Notes under the pieces: model-generated
Told to the model about the DNA's origin: nothing
The model's database searches: none
What the model saw: only the letters and a program-made list of their open reading frames with translations
Shown here: positions 8,242 through 16,525 of the stretch, in pieces
Numbering within the stretch: the stretch's first letter is position 1
Layout of the letters: each line of letters begins with the position of its first letter
Assembly (NCBI RefSeq): GCF_004168255.1
Contig: NZ_SEWG01000004.1
Location: 124,001 to 188,000 of the forward strand
Direction of reading: 5' to 3'
DNA from: Mucilaginibacter terrigena
Lineage (GTDB): Bacteria; Bacteroidota; Bacteroidia; Sphingobacteriales; Sphingobacteriaceae
Length of the DNA stretch: 64,000 bases
Position numbers and translations under genes: made by a program

Positions 8242-9360
8242 ATGTCTATTAAGATTAAAGACCAGCCCTTTTATATCCAAAGCACCGCCGTATTGTTTGG
8301 CCTTGTGCTGCTGGTGTATGTAATGATACAACTGGCAGATATTTTGGTTCCGCTTGCCTTTGCGGCGTTTTTGGCGGTATTGCTTAACCCGCTTGTTAAC
8401 CGTTTACAGCGGTATAAAGTACCTAAAGCGCTTTCTATTGCTATCGCGATGCTGGTTATGATCATAGCCGTAGCAACCGTGTTTTATTTCCTGAGCACGC
8501 AAATAGCCCAGTTTGGCGATTCGCTGCCCATGCTGCAGAAAAAATTTGAAGCCATAACTACCGACCTGAAAAACTGGGTACAGGCCACATTTGGTGTACA
8601 GATTACCAAGCAGGAACAAATGCTTAAAGACGCGCTGAACAACAGCCAGGCTATGCTTGGCCGTACGGTTAACGGCGTATTGGGCACCCTGGCCATTATA
8701 TTTTTGCTGCCGGTGTATATTTTTCTGATGCTGTTTTACAAACCGCTTATCCTTAATTTTTTATACGAGGTTTTTTCTGAAGAGAACTCTAAGAAAGTAA
8801 GCGATGTGTTAAGCGAAACCAAAAGCGCTATTCAAAGCTATATAGTTGGCTTGCTGATAGAGATGATCATCGTAGCCGCTATGAACTCGGCTGCGCTGGT
8901 TTTGCTTGGCGTAAAATACGGCATACTTATTGGCTGCATAGGTGCTATATTAAACCTTATACCTTACCTGGGGGGCATTATAGCCATTGCTTTACCTGTG
9001 TTAATGGCAACCGTTACCAAGGATGGCTACTCCACGCAGTTGGGGGTAATTATTGCTTATATAGTAATTCAGTTTATTGATAATAATATACTGGTGCCGC
9101 GCATTGTATCATCAAAAGTGCAGATAAACGCGCTGATGTCGATAATTGTGGTGCTGCTGGGTAATGCACTATGGGGCGTATCGGGCATGTTCTTGTCCAT
9201 CCCTTTTGTGGCCGTGTTAAAGATCATATTTGACCGCATAGATGACCTTAAGCCTTGGGGAAAACTGCTTGGCGATAATGTACCTACACGCCATATGGGC
9301 GAAATGTTGCGCAGCCGCAGTAAACGAAAAGCTGTGCTGCCGAAGAAGGAGGATAGTTGA
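8242..9360 (+). CDS. AI-2E family (PerM/TqsA-like) membrane permease
   Basis: The 372-residue integral membrane protein has the AI-2E family pattern: two N-terminal helices (AVLFGLVLLVYVMIQLADIL and PLAFAAFLAVLLNPLVNRL), a third helix near residue 75, and a soluble central segment rich in charged residues (about 95-145). A C-terminal bundle of four or five helices follows, containing the family-typical GILIGCIGAILNLIPYLGG and QFIDNNILVPRIVSSKV. Members export small molecules or act as sodium/proton antiporters; the true substrate varies and cannot be read from sequence. It is transcribed alone between a terminator at 8145-8181 and another at 9387-9427. Confidence 0.9.
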   Translation: MSIKIKDQPFYIQSTAVLFGLVLLVYVMIQLADILVPLAFAAFLAVLLNPLVNRLQRYKVPKALSIAIAMLVMIIAVATVFYFLSTQIAQFGDSLPMLQKKFEAITTDLKNWVQATFGVQITKQEQMLKDALNNSQAMLGRTVNGVLGTLAIIFLLPVYIFLMLFYKPLILNFLYEVFSEENSKKVSDVLSETKSAIQSYIVGLLIEMIIVAAMNSAALVLLGVKYGILIGCIGAILNLIPYLGGIIAIALPVLMATVTKDGYSTQLGVIIAYIVIQFIDNNILVPRIVSSKVQINALMSIIVVLLGNALWGVSGMFLSIPFVAVLKIIFDRIDDLKPWGKLLGDNVPTRHMGEMLRSRSKRKAVLPKKEDS

Positions 9361-9495
9361 TGGTTCATAGTTCATTGTAAAAAAGTAAGGTCTGCAACGT
9401 TATGTTTGCAGACCTTCTTCTTTTTTTCGTTACCTCTATGGACTATCGACCATCGACTACCTGATGGCTATGAACTATGAACAATGAACCATGAA
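9360..9495. repeat. inverted degenerate repeat arms, CTATGAAC dialect
   Basis: ATGGTTCATAGTTCATTG (9360-9377) recurs in inverted, partly duplicated form at about 9468-9495 (ACTATGAACAATGAACC and neighbours). The arms bracket a proper terminator hairpin and a GACTATCGACCATCGAC stretch. They fill the space between two convergent genes. Confidence 0.65.
9387..9427 (+). terminator. hairpin terminator between convergent genes
   Basis: AAGGTCTGCAA (9387-9397) and TTGCAGACCTT (9406-9416) form a perfect 11-bp stem, followed by CTTCTTTTTTT on the plus strand. It ends the AI-2E gene and may work weakly in the other direction. Confidence 0.88.
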
Positions 9496-9499
9496 CTTA

Positions 9500-10834
9500 C
9501 TAATGGCTCACCGGATTATCACCCTTATTTAGGGTACCGTTGGTGAATAATAACGGGCTAACCTTTTTGGTATCGCCCTGGTACACCCAAATAATGTTGC
9601 CAATGTATTTACGGAAGGCATCGCTTATCTGTTGAGGGGTAAGTTTCTTTACATCCTCTGCAAGCGTTAAAGACCGTTTCCAGTTGTTGTGCAGCACCTC
9701 GTTCGATGCTATTGAAGATGCCTGCGCGCTGTTGGTTTCGTTTTTATAGTAAAAACCTGTCAGGTAGGTAACCTTCATATCGGCAACCTCGGCAGCATTA
9801 AAACCCTGGCTTTTTATCCTGTCTACCAGTTTATCAAACACCCTGATATATTTATCAGGTTCGGTAGTTGATACCGAAAATTTGGCAACCGATGTAGCGC
9901 CTACGCTAAACCATGCCGAAGGGGCATATGACAAACCATTATTAGTACGTACATCCAAAAAGTGCTTATCGTAAAAAATACGCATAGCTACGTTAAAGGC
10001 GTCGAAATCGGGCGTGCCTGGTGCCGGGCCGCTGGTTATACCTTCTACATAGTTGGTAGCCAGTTCGCGGCTTTCGGCCGAGAAAGTGTTCTTGTAAGCT
10101 CTGAAGAACGATTTTTTCAATTCAAAAGGTGCACCTTGTTTTATGCCGGTAAGCATGCCTTTTACTTTGGCTTCGATAGCTGCGCGGTCAAGATCGGCAA
10201 CCACTACTATCAGCATCCGCGATTTTGTTAAAACAGAGTGGTAATAAGCCTTGGTTTCTTCGGCAGTAAGTTTTTGTATTATTTCGGGCGTACCGTTGGG
10301 GTCTTTCGCATAATCGCGGCCCGCAAACGCTACTTTATCGGCATATTTATCAATAGCATTATCCGGGTCCGAGTCCTGAGCTTTCAGGTCGGTTATGGCA
10401 TCCTGTTTAATGCGCTCAAACTCTTTAGCATCAAACTTAGGGATGGTAATAGCCTCAACGTATAATGGCCAGGCAACATCAAGGTCGCTTTTTATACAGT
10501 TTAGCTTTAAAACCGAGAAGTTTTTGTTGCTTCCGCCGTAAACAGCTGCGCTAATTTTATTCAGCTGATTTTTAAACTCGTTTTTGGTATGCTTTAAGGT
10601 ACCGCATTCGGTTAGGGCGCTAATTGCCATCGATTCGATACCGATTTTGGTTACCGGGTAGTTTTGCACACCGCCCTTTATAACTGTTTGTATCTCAACA
10701 ATATCGTTGCCGCTTGGTTGTACAATAACCTTTACACCGTCAACCATCATCTCGTATGCCTTTTGCTGGGCAAAGGCAGGGTTGGCGCCTGCCGTGGCAG
10801 CTGCAACTAATAATAGATATATATATTTCTTCAT
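9500..10834 (-). CDS. M16 family peptidase-like protein, inactive partner subunit
   Basis: A 444-residue exported protein (signal peptide MKKYIYLLLVAAATAGANPAFAQ) with the M16 fold: a first domain with ALTECGTLKHTKNEF and a second domain with FDAFNVAMRIFYDKHFLDVR. At the place where active M16 proteins carry HxxEH, this one has IESMAISALTECGT, so the zinc site is absent. Bacterial M16 proteins often occur as an active plus inactive pair that form one chamber. Here the active partner is encoded 16 bases upstream in the same operon. A role in periplasmic peptide degradation is an inference from the family. Confidence 0.88.
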   Translation of the reverse strand: MKKYIYLLLVAAATAGANPAFAQQKAYEMMVDGVKVIVQPSGNDIVEIQTVIKGGVQNYPVTKIGIESMAISALTECGTLKHTKNEFKNQLNKISAAVYGGSNKNFSVLKLNCIKSDLDVAWPLYVEAITIPKFDAKEFERIKQDAITDLKAQDSDPDNAIDKYADKVAFAGRDYAKDPNGTPEIIQKLTAEETKAYYHSVLTKSRMLIVVVADLDRAAIEAKVKGMLTGIKQGAPFELKKSFFRAYKNTFSAESRELATNYVEGITSGPAPGTPDFDAFNVAMRIFYDKHFLDVRTNNGLSYAPSAWFSVGATSVAKFSVSTTEPDKYIRVFDKLVDRIKSQGFNAAEVADMKVTYLTGFYYKNETNSAQASSIASNEVLHNNWKRSLTLAEDVKKLTPQQISDAFRKYIGNIIWVYQGDTKKVSPLLFTNGTLNKGDNPVSH

Positions 10835-10850
10835 CTTAATTTCAATTTAA

Positions 10851-12230
10851 TTATTTAGCTACAAAAAACGAAGCCACATTTGCCTGTTTGCTTGCCTCGG
10901 GTGTTAATATTATACCAGATACCATGGGTTTACCAACTATATAGGTATTCATATATTTGGCAATATCTGCCCGGCTAACCTTTTGGTAATTATCAGTAAG
11001 ATCGGTATAGTAGTTAAACGATGTACTGCACCACTGGAAGCTTAATTGCGATGGCAGCGAAGATGGTTTTTCCAGTTCGCGGCTGTGGTTGCGCAATAAT
11101 ATGGCTTTGGCATCTGTTAACTGTTCATCAGTGTAATAATCGGCTTTGCCCCACTGGCCCATTTGGTTTTGGATCTCGTCGTAGCACTCTTTTAATTTAG
11201 ATGGGTTAGGTACCACAAACACCGAAACCATGCCGGTATAATGGCTTGTACCGTAGCTTATGCCGGCCGACGAAGCAAGGCCTTTATCAACAAGCGATTG
11301 TTGTAATTTTGATGAATTAAGGTCTAATATGGTCGAAAAAACATCAGCTGCTACTGTCGAGGCCGAATCTGTCATATAAGCAGGGCCTTGCCATGCAAAC
11401 ATCATAAAAGGCGTGCGCGCTATCGACATCTCTTTTACAAATGCTACGCTCTTTTCAACTGGTTTAAACGCAGGGATAGGGTATTTTTCGTGCGGATTGA
11501 ATCCACTGTTGGCCCAATCGCCAAAAATAGTTTCTACCTGTTTAAAACCATCCTCGTGCTTAACATCACCGCAAATAATAAGCAGGCTGTTATTAGGAAC
11601 ATAATATTTCCCTTTTATCACCATCATTTTTTCGGGCGTAGCTGTATTGATCACTTCGTGGATCCCGATAGGCATTTTGCGGGTTATCAGATCGCCCCAA
11701 AGGTTTTTACTTACATCGTAATATAACTGGAAACCCGGACTACTCTCATTGCGCTGGAACTCGCCGTCGACAACAGGGCGCTCCTTCTTCATATCTTCTT
11801 CGCGGTAAATTGGGAAACGTACCGAGGCGTTCATCAGCTTAAGGCCTGCGTTAAGGCTATCTTTACCAATGGTGAAATAATAGTTTACACGTTCGTTGCC
11901 TGTGGTACCATTCCAGATGGCGCCGAGTTCCTGCGTGCGTTTCAAAAATTTCTCCTGGTCAGGGTAATCTTTGTTAGCTTTAAAAAACATGTGCTCGAAA
12001 AGGTGCGACAAGCCGCTGTATTCGGGCCCTTCGGTGTAGGCGCCATTCTTTACAGCAATTTCGATAGTGGTTAGTGGTACTTTGCTGTTCTCGATAACAA
12101 CAACATCCAGGCCGTTTGGTAACTTTTTATAAAAGTAGCCTTCGGGCAGCCGGGGCTGGGCAACTGCGCACAAGGTGGCGGCTACGCCAACTGCAGTCAG
12201 GGTCAAAAGTTTTGTAATTTTCAGGGTCAT
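10851..12230 (-). CDS. zinc M16 family peptidase, catalytic subunit
   Basis: The 459-residue exported protein has a signal peptide ending near VAQPRLPEGY. The inverted zinc motif is HLFEH at residues 76-80 (in SGLSHLFEHMFF), and the second glutamate is supplied by the region around GEFQRNE. The fold then continues through the typical M16 halves (STVAADVFSTILDLNSSKLQQ in the C-terminal domain). Zinc binding and cleavage are therefore intact, unlike in the adjacent gene at 9500-10834, with which it is co-transcribed. Members resemble mitochondrial processing peptidase and PqqL. Substrates are probably peptides in the periplasm or at the surface. Confidence 0.93.
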   Translation of the reverse strand: MTLKITKLLTLTAVGVAATLCAVAQPRLPEGYFYKKLPNGLDVVVIENSKVPLTTIEIAVKNGAYTEGPEYSGLSHLFEHMFFKANKDYPDQEKFLKRTQELGAIWNGTTGNERVNYYFTIGKDSLNAGLKLMNASVRFPIYREEDMKKERPVVDGEFQRNESSPGFQLYYDVSKNLWGDLITRKMPIGIHEVINTATPEKMMVIKGKYYVPNNSLLIICGDVKHEDGFKQVETIFGDWANSGFNPHEKYPIPAFKPVEKSVAFVKEMSIARTPFMMFAWQGPAYMTDSASTVAADVFSTILDLNSSKLQQSLVDKGLASSAGISYGTSHYTGMVSVFVVPNPSKLKECYDEIQNQMGQWGKADYYTDEQLTDAKAILLRNHSRELEKPSSLPSQLSFQWCSTSFNYYTDLTDNYQKVSRADIAKYMNTYIVGKPMVSGIILTPEASKQANVASFFVAK

Positions 12231-12306
12231 ACTTAATTGGATTATACCTTTAGATTATAATCCTATAAATATATTACATAAAATTAAAATTTTAGTTATG
12301 CCAATA

Positions 12307-12897
12307 TCACTTGAATTTTATAACCACTTTTTTACCTGATATATTCTCTAAAAACGGCCTGAATATAAGCCCGGCGTTTTCGCGGGCTTTGGCCAGCAAG
12401 TTCATTTCAGTAGCAGTGGCCAGCATCTTTTTTTCGGCCAGTTTATATACATCCTCTACCATTTCTTTGCTTTTATCGGCAAACCAAACACCCGATACAT
12501 CGTACACCCGCGACTTCCCATGATCCAGCTTAACGTAGCAAACCTCGGGCCGGGGCAGCGTTATTTCAACCGTATCCTTGCGTTGCGTAATGTCTTGCTT
12601 TTTAACTTTGGTAAGGTCGATGCATGCTGTTACCTCGCCCACCGCTACAAACAGCACCCTTGAATCGGGCAGGATAGTATGCAGTTCCTTTTTTTCAACC
12701 ACATCCTTCATGGCGTATTTAACCAGTTCCAGTTTACCCATGGCAATTACTTTACTTACCATGGCATCTTCGGTAACCTGGGTGCGGGTGGTAGTAAATT
12801 CGTGCTTGATATAAAAGAAAAGAAAGATCAAAAAACCGGTAATGACCAGGGCAAATGTAAGCGTAAGCGAAATACGGGAACGGGAGGTATTGAACAT
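12307..12897 (-). CDS. DUF4230 membrane-anchored protein
   Basis: The 196-residue protein has one N-terminal transmembrane helix (ISLTLTFALVITGFLIFLFF, about residues 9-28) and a soluble domain of the DUF4230 type. That domain has a central beta core (VGEVTACIDLTKV, DTVEITLPRPEVCYVKLDHG) and a C-terminal helical stretch (EKKMLATATEMNLLAKAREN). This order is characteristic of the family, whose function is undescribed. The gene is on the same strand as the M16 pair, 76 bases upstream of it, and could be co-transcribed with it, although no shared role is known. The soluble domain is predicted to lie outside the cytoplasmic membrane. Confidence 0.8.
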   Translation of the reverse strand: MFNTSRSRISLTLTFALVITGFLIFLFFYIKHEFTTTRTQVTEDAMVSKVIAMGKLELVKYAMKDVVEKKELHTILPDSRVLFVAVGEVTACIDLTKVKKQDITQRKDTVEITLPRPEVCYVKLDHGKSRVYDVSGVWFADKSKEMVEDVYKLAEKKMLATATEMNLLAKARENAGLIFRPFLENISGKKVVIKFK

Positions 12898-12920
12898 GGC
12901 GGTTGCTATATACCATACCT

Positions 12921-12956
12921 ACAAACAAAAATAGCGATGGTTTGCACCATCGCTAT
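12921..12956 (-). terminator. rho-independent terminator of the OsmC gene
   Basis: ATAGCGATGGT (12931-12941) and ACCATCGCTAT (12946-12956) form a perfect 11-bp stem. On the minus strand it is followed by TTTTGTTTGT (complement of 12921-12930). Confidence 0.88.
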
Positions 12957-12980
12957 CTGTACGGATATTTATTGCTGTGA

Positions 12981-13400
12981 TTAAGCGTAAGTAACGTTCA
13001 ACGTAATAGGTACGCTCAGCGCTTTTGATACTATACAGCCCGATTTCGCGCCTTCTGCTACTTCTTTAAATTTCGCCTCGTCAACACCGTCAATAACAGA
13101 TGCCTTAAGTTCCAGGTGGATGCCTTTAATTTCCAAAGCCTGCATATCCAGGTCAAGGATGGCGTCGGTAGTCAGGTCGCCGGGGGTAATGCCCTGTTGC
13201 GTTAAAGCTGCGCCTACTGCCATGGTGAAGCAGCCTGCGTGTGCGGCGGCAATCAGTTCTTCGGGATTCGTGCCTACACCATCCGCAAAGCGGGTTTTAA
13301 AAGAGTATTGTGTTTTGTTAAGGATAGTGCTTTGTGTGGTAATTTCGCCCTTACCTTCTTGCAGGGTACCGTTCCAATGTGCGTTTGCTGTGCGTTTCAT
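12981..13400 (-). CDS. osmC: OsmC family peroxiredoxin
   Basis: The 139-residue protein reduces organic hydroperoxides using two redox cysteines. They are visible at Cys57 in AAHAGCFTMA and Cys122 in KSGCIVSKALS, each in its normal context. The helix-leading GTNPEELIAAAHAGC is a family hallmark and favours the OsmC subgroup over Ohr. Length is standard (about 140). It has its own terminator at 12921-12956. It probably acts in the cytoplasm in oxidative or osmotic stress; no specific regulator is adjacent. Confidence 0.93.
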   Translation of the reverse strand: MKRTANAHWNGTLQEGKGEITTQSTILNKTQYSFKTRFADGVGTNPEELIAAAHAGCFTMAVGAALTQQGITPGDLTTDAILDLDMQALEIKGIHLELKASVIDGVDEAKFKEVAEGAKSGCIVSKALSVPITLNVTYA

Positions 13401-13500
13401 AGTTTTATGTTTTTCTGAGTTTTTGCTAAAATAGCGATATGTTGGGTTGAATAAAAATTATCTGTGTTAAGTATTCATAAATATCATCATGGTTATTTAA

Positions 13501-13612
13501 CTCACCCCGCCCCGATAACTATCGGGAACGCTTCGCTGGTCGACCCTCTCTGCTGCGCAATATGGTTTTTGCTTTTCCTCCCTCTCCTTCGGAGAGGGCT
13601 GGGGAGAGGCTC
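13501..13612. repeat. REP-like hairpin element after the old yellow enzyme gene
   Basis: GC-rich sequence containing CCCTCTCCTTCGGAGAGGG (13580-13598), a perfect 8-bp stem with a TTC loop, followed by GCTGGGGAGAGG. Upstream is CCCCGCCCCGATAACTATCGG, which includes a CCGATA/TATCGG palindrome. Composition differs sharply from the A/T-rich surroundings. It abuts the stop codon at 13613. It could serve as a terminator, but its layout resembles dispersed repeats at 15694 and 28393. Confidence 0.55.
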
Positions 13613-14680
13613 CTACCATTTTGCCCGCTCGTACTGTACCGGCCATTTAACTTCCTGCCCCAACTCGTGCGCTGCGCGTAGCGGGAAGTGCGGGTCGCGA
13701 AGAAACTCGCGGGCCATAATTACCAGGTCGGCCAGCCCGTTTTGGATGATCTCGTCTGCTTGTTTGGCTTCGGTTATCAAACCTACCGCACCGGTTAATA
13801 TATCAGCGTTCTTTTTAATCGCTTCGGCAAATTCAACCTGGTAACCCGGCTTAAGCGGGATCTGCGCGCCGGCAACATTACCACCGGTAGAACAGTCTAC
13901 CAGGTCCACACCTTTTTCTTTTAATATTTTTGCTAACGCGACAGAATCGTCTATCGTCCACGCGCCTTCCGTCCATTCTGTTGTCGACAGCCTTACAAAC
14001 ATTGGATAATCCGCAGGCCAAACTTCATTTACGGCATAGATAATTTCCAGCAGCAGGCGGATACGGTTCTCGAACGAGCCGCCGTATTCATCTGTGCGTT
14101 TGTTGCTATGCGGCGACAGGAATTCATTGATCAGATAACCATGGGCACCATGCAATTCAATCACCTTAAAACCGGCTGCAATTGACCGTACGGTAGCGGC
14201 TTTAAAATCAGTTATTACTTTAGCTATGCCAGCTTTGTCTAATTCAGTTGGGGCGGTTTCGCTGCTGCTAAAGGGTATGGCGCTTGGCGCAAAAGTTTCC
14301 CAGCCATTATCGTCGGTAGATTGTAATTGTTTGCCGCCGTTCCAAGGTTCGGTGTGGCTTGCTTTACGGCCGGCATGTGCCAGCTGTATACCTGCGACTG
14401 CGCCGTGGTTTTCAATAAAGGTTGTTATTTCTTTCAGCTTCGCGATGTGTTCGTCTTTGTAGATCCCCAAATCGGCAAAGGTTATACGGCCCTCGGGCGA
14501 TACTGCAGCTGCTTCGGTAATTACCAGGCCCGCGCCTCCAACCGCCCGGCTGCCTAAATGCACCAGGTGCCAGTTATTGGCAAACCCATCTACGCTGGAA
14601 TATTGGCACATGGGCGATACCACAATGCGGTTTTTAAATTCGATACTTTTTATTTTTATGGGAGAAAATAGATGTGACAT
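13613..14680 (-). CDS. namA: NADH:flavin oxidoreductase, old yellow enzyme (YqjM-like)
   Basis: The 355-residue FMN enzyme reduces activated C=C bonds of alpha,beta-unsaturated carbonyls with NAD(P)H. The TIM-barrel motifs are FKNRIVVSPMCQYSSVDG (with Cys25 and Tyr27, as in the YqjM subgroup where that cysteine tunes the flavin), LITEAAAVSPEGR, and the substrate-binding His177/His180 in ELHGAHGYLINEF. FMN-phosphate contacts are in the C-terminal GLITEAKQADEII and ADLVIMAREFLRDP. Length fits YqjM (about 340). It stands alone on the minus strand. The physiological substrate is not known. Confidence 0.92.
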   Translation of the reverse strand: MSHLFSPIKIKSIEFKNRIVVSPMCQYSSVDGFANNWHLVHLGSRAVGGAGLVITEAAAVSPEGRITFADLGIYKDEHIAKLKEITTFIENHGAVAGIQLAHAGRKASHTEPWNGGKQLQSTDDNGWETFAPSAIPFSSSETAPTELDKAGIAKVITDFKAATVRSIAAGFKVIELHGAHGYLINEFLSPHSNKRTDEYGGSFENRIRLLLEIIYAVNEVWPADYPMFVRLSTTEWTEGAWTIDDSVALAKILKEKGVDLVDCSTGGNVAGAQIPLKPGYQVEFAEAIKKNADILTGAVGLITEAKQADEIIQNGLADLVIMAREFLRDPHFPLRAAHELGQEVKWPVQYERAKW

Positions 14681-14799
14681 ATTAATTGTGTTTAGGCAAA
14701 TATGGAAAAGAAACCAACATTGCGTTTCACAGTTTTGTCATTTACCCCGATGCCGTATTTATTTACCTGCAAATTAGCTGCTATCAACAATATCACCCG

Positions 14800-15192
14800 C
14801 TAATTGCGCTGGGCTTCATCCGCAAATTTGTCGTTTTCCTTTTTACTTTTCACCAATAGCACTTCGTCATTATCAAGTGGCAGGTAACCATATTCGTAAC
14901 AGAAAAAGTAACGCGCGCCTGCCTGGGTTTTAAAACTGCTGGTAAAATAGTCGAAATCGAAGCCGTTCACCAGCATTTTCTCGCGGTTGGTTTTGGTTTT
15001 GCCCGATGGGTTCAGTTCCTCTATAATCCGCCTGTTACGGCGTAAGATATTATTGATGTTACGCACCAAATTATAGCTATTGCTGTTAAGCTGGTTGTTG
15101 TAATTATTGCGGCACAGGTCGTTACAAAACTTTTTATCCGCGCGGCCATGCAGGGTTGTACCGCAATCCAGGCATTTTCTTTCGGCTGTCAT
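14800..15192 (-). CDS. small zinc-ribbon protein of unknown function
   Basis: A 130-residue protein whose N-terminus carries four cysteines in CLDCGTTLHGRADKKFC followed by NDLC, that is Cx2C...Cx3C, a likely zinc ribbon. The rest is basic and asparagine-rich (NNYNNQLNSNSYNLVRNIN) and then has a compact aromatic domain (GFDFDYFTSSFKTQAGARYFF). This type of protein is widespread in Bacteroidota without an assigned role; nucleic-acid binding is plausible. It is transcribed divergently from the SSB gene at 15337, with a strong palindrome between the two starts, which may mean shared regulation. Confidence 0.72.
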   Translation of the reverse strand: MTAERKCLDCGTTLHGRADKKFCNDLCRNNYNNQLNSNSYNLVRNINNILRRNRRIIEELNPSGKTKTNREKMLVNGFDFDYFTSSFKTQAGARYFFCYEYGYLPLDNDEVLLVKSKKENDKFADEAQRN

Positions 15193-15214
15193 ACCTTAAA
15201 GATACATAATTATT

Positions 15215-15244
15215 TATCCGTTTGCAAACGCTTGCAAACGGATA
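15215..15244. promoter_or_regulatory. perfect 30-bp palindrome, possible operator
   Basis: TATCCGTTTGCAA (15215-15227) and TTGCAAACGGATA (15232-15244) are perfect inverted copies around ACGC. Within it, CGTTTGCAAACG (15219-15230) is itself a 12-base palindrome, and AAGCGCTT follows at 15247. It lies 22 bases from the zinc-ribbon start and about 90 bases from ssb, with no T run. Its shape suggests a dimeric repressor site; LacI-family operators look similar. This is an inference. Confidence 0.5.
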
Positions 15245-15336
15245 CAAGCGCTTATAACTAATTAGTAACCGACTAATCTTTAGTTCTCTCTGCAAATTTG
15301 TACCGTTCATAATTATTAAAATAAACACAATGCAAA

Positions 15337-15675
15337 ATGGCAACTATTAAAAACAGCGTAAGGCTAATTGGTAACGTGGGCATGGACCCAGATGTAAGGA
15401 CTTTTGATAATAACCGCAAAATGGTGCGTTTATCTATCGCTACCAACGAAAGCTACAAGAACGACAAAGGCGAAAAAATATCCGATACCCAATGGCATAA
15501 TATTGTGCTTTGGGGCGCGCAGGCCACCTTGGCCGAAACTTATTTAAAAAAAGGCGATTCGGTTATTATTGAAGGCAAACTGGCATCCCGCAATTACAAC
15601 GACAAGGACGGCGTAAAGCGCTATGTAACAGAAGTTGTTGTGAATGAATTTATGAAAATGGGGAATAAAGAGTAA
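15337..15675 (+). CDS. ssb: single-stranded DNA-binding protein, short form without acidic tail
   Basis: The 112-residue protein consists only of an OB-fold. It starts MATIKNSVRLIGNVGMDP and includes the family motifs VRLSIATNESYKN, WHNIVLWGAQA, YLKKGDSVIIEGKL and VTEVVVNEF. It ends MGNKE, so it lacks the glycine-rich linker and the acidic DDDIPF-type tip that normally recruits replication and repair partners. It may therefore be an accessory SSB, with the main copy elsewhere. It is divergent from the zinc-ribbon gene. Confidence 0.9.
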   Translation: MATIKNSVRLIGNVGMDPDVRTFDNNRKMVRLSIATNESYKNDKGEKISDTQWHNIVLWGAQATLAETYLKKGDSVIIEGKLASRNYNDKDGVKRYVTEVVVNEFMKMGNKE

Positions 15676-15693
15676 GCAAAAAGCGGACGGGGC

Positions 15694-15791
15694 GTGCGAT
15701 TCTTTCCCTTGGGAAGGAGGAGGAAGGGGTTTAATGAAGTTGTAAGTAGCAAGTTGGAAACCCCTCCCTGGCCCTACATCTTCCATCGCAC
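15694..15791. repeat. 98-bp inverted-repeat element bounded by GTGCGAT/ATCGCAC
   Basis: GTGCGAT at 15694-15700 is matched by ATCGCAC at 15785-15791. Inside, AAGGGGTTT is matched by AAACCCCT, and the arms are rich in CCTTCC/GGAAGG. It begins 19 bases after the ssb stop and lies between convergent genes. It looks like a non-coding mobile hairpin (REP/MITE-like); no transposase is nearby. Confidence 0.6.
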
Positions 15792-15820
15792 CCCTCCCAT
15801 GGACGGAATTCTATTGTTAA

Positions 15821-16525
15821 TTACGGCGTTGATACCGCAACCGGCAATACTTTACCGTTAAAAAAGCGGTGACCGGTTACGGCGAAATCGGCGATATATT
15901 TACCCATTTCAAATGCCATAACAGGTGACTCGTAACCGGGGAAGGCTTGTTCCAGCATTTCGGTTTGTGCGGACCCCAGTGCCAGGCAGTTCACTTTGAT
16001 GCCTTGCTCAACCAATTCTTGCGCCAGGCATTCGGTTAGCGTGTGCAAGGCAGCTTTACTTGCCGAGTATGCCGACAGACCGTTAAACTTGGCGCTGCCC
16101 TGGAAACCGCCCATACTGCCAATATTAAGGATATGCGAGCCCTCGCCCATAAACTGCAGCAGGCTTTGGATGATGCGCACATGGCCTATATAGTTGCTTT
16201 GCAGCATTTCTACAAAATCGCTTTCAAGCAGTTGGGTAAATGGTTTATTGATAAGCACGCCCGCGTTATTCACAAGCACATCTACGCGGCTATCAAAATT
16301 GGCGGTAATAAATTGCTGCAAGCCGGCGTAATCATCGTGCACAATATCAAAAGCTATGGCATACAGTTCGCACTCGGGGTTAAGGCCTTTGGCAATTTCA
16401 AGCAAACGGGTAAGTTTATCCTGCGAACGCGCCAGGGCCATCACTTTATGCTTGCCTGATAATATTAATTCTAATACAGCTTCAAATCCTACACCGCTGC
16501 TGGCGCCTGTTATAATGATGTTCAT
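15821..16525 (-). CDS. short-chain dehydrogenase/reductase
   Basis: The 234-residue Rossmann-fold enzyme has the cofactor motif GASSGVGF near the N-terminus, the structural NNAG (VLVNNAGVL), and the catalytic Ser (NIGSMGG) with the YSASK motif (Tyr and Lys). This is a classical SDR using NAD(P)H. Length is standard. Substrate specificity cannot be deduced. Its ATG overlaps the stop of the PIN-domain gene (ATGA at 16522-16525), so it is the last gene of a three-gene operon with a toxin-antitoxin pair. Confidence 0.9.
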   Translation of the reverse strand: MNIIITGASSGVGFEAVLELILSGKHKVMALARSQDKLTRLLEIAKGLNPECELYAIAFDIVHDDYAGLQQFITANFDSRVDVLVNNAGVLINKPFTQLLESDFVEMLQSNYIGHVRIIQSLLQFMGEGSHILNIGSMGGFQGSAKFNGLSAYSASKAALHTLTECLAQELVEQGIKVNCLALGSAQTEMLEQAFPGYESPVMAFEMGKYIADFAVTGHRFFNGKVLPVAVSTP

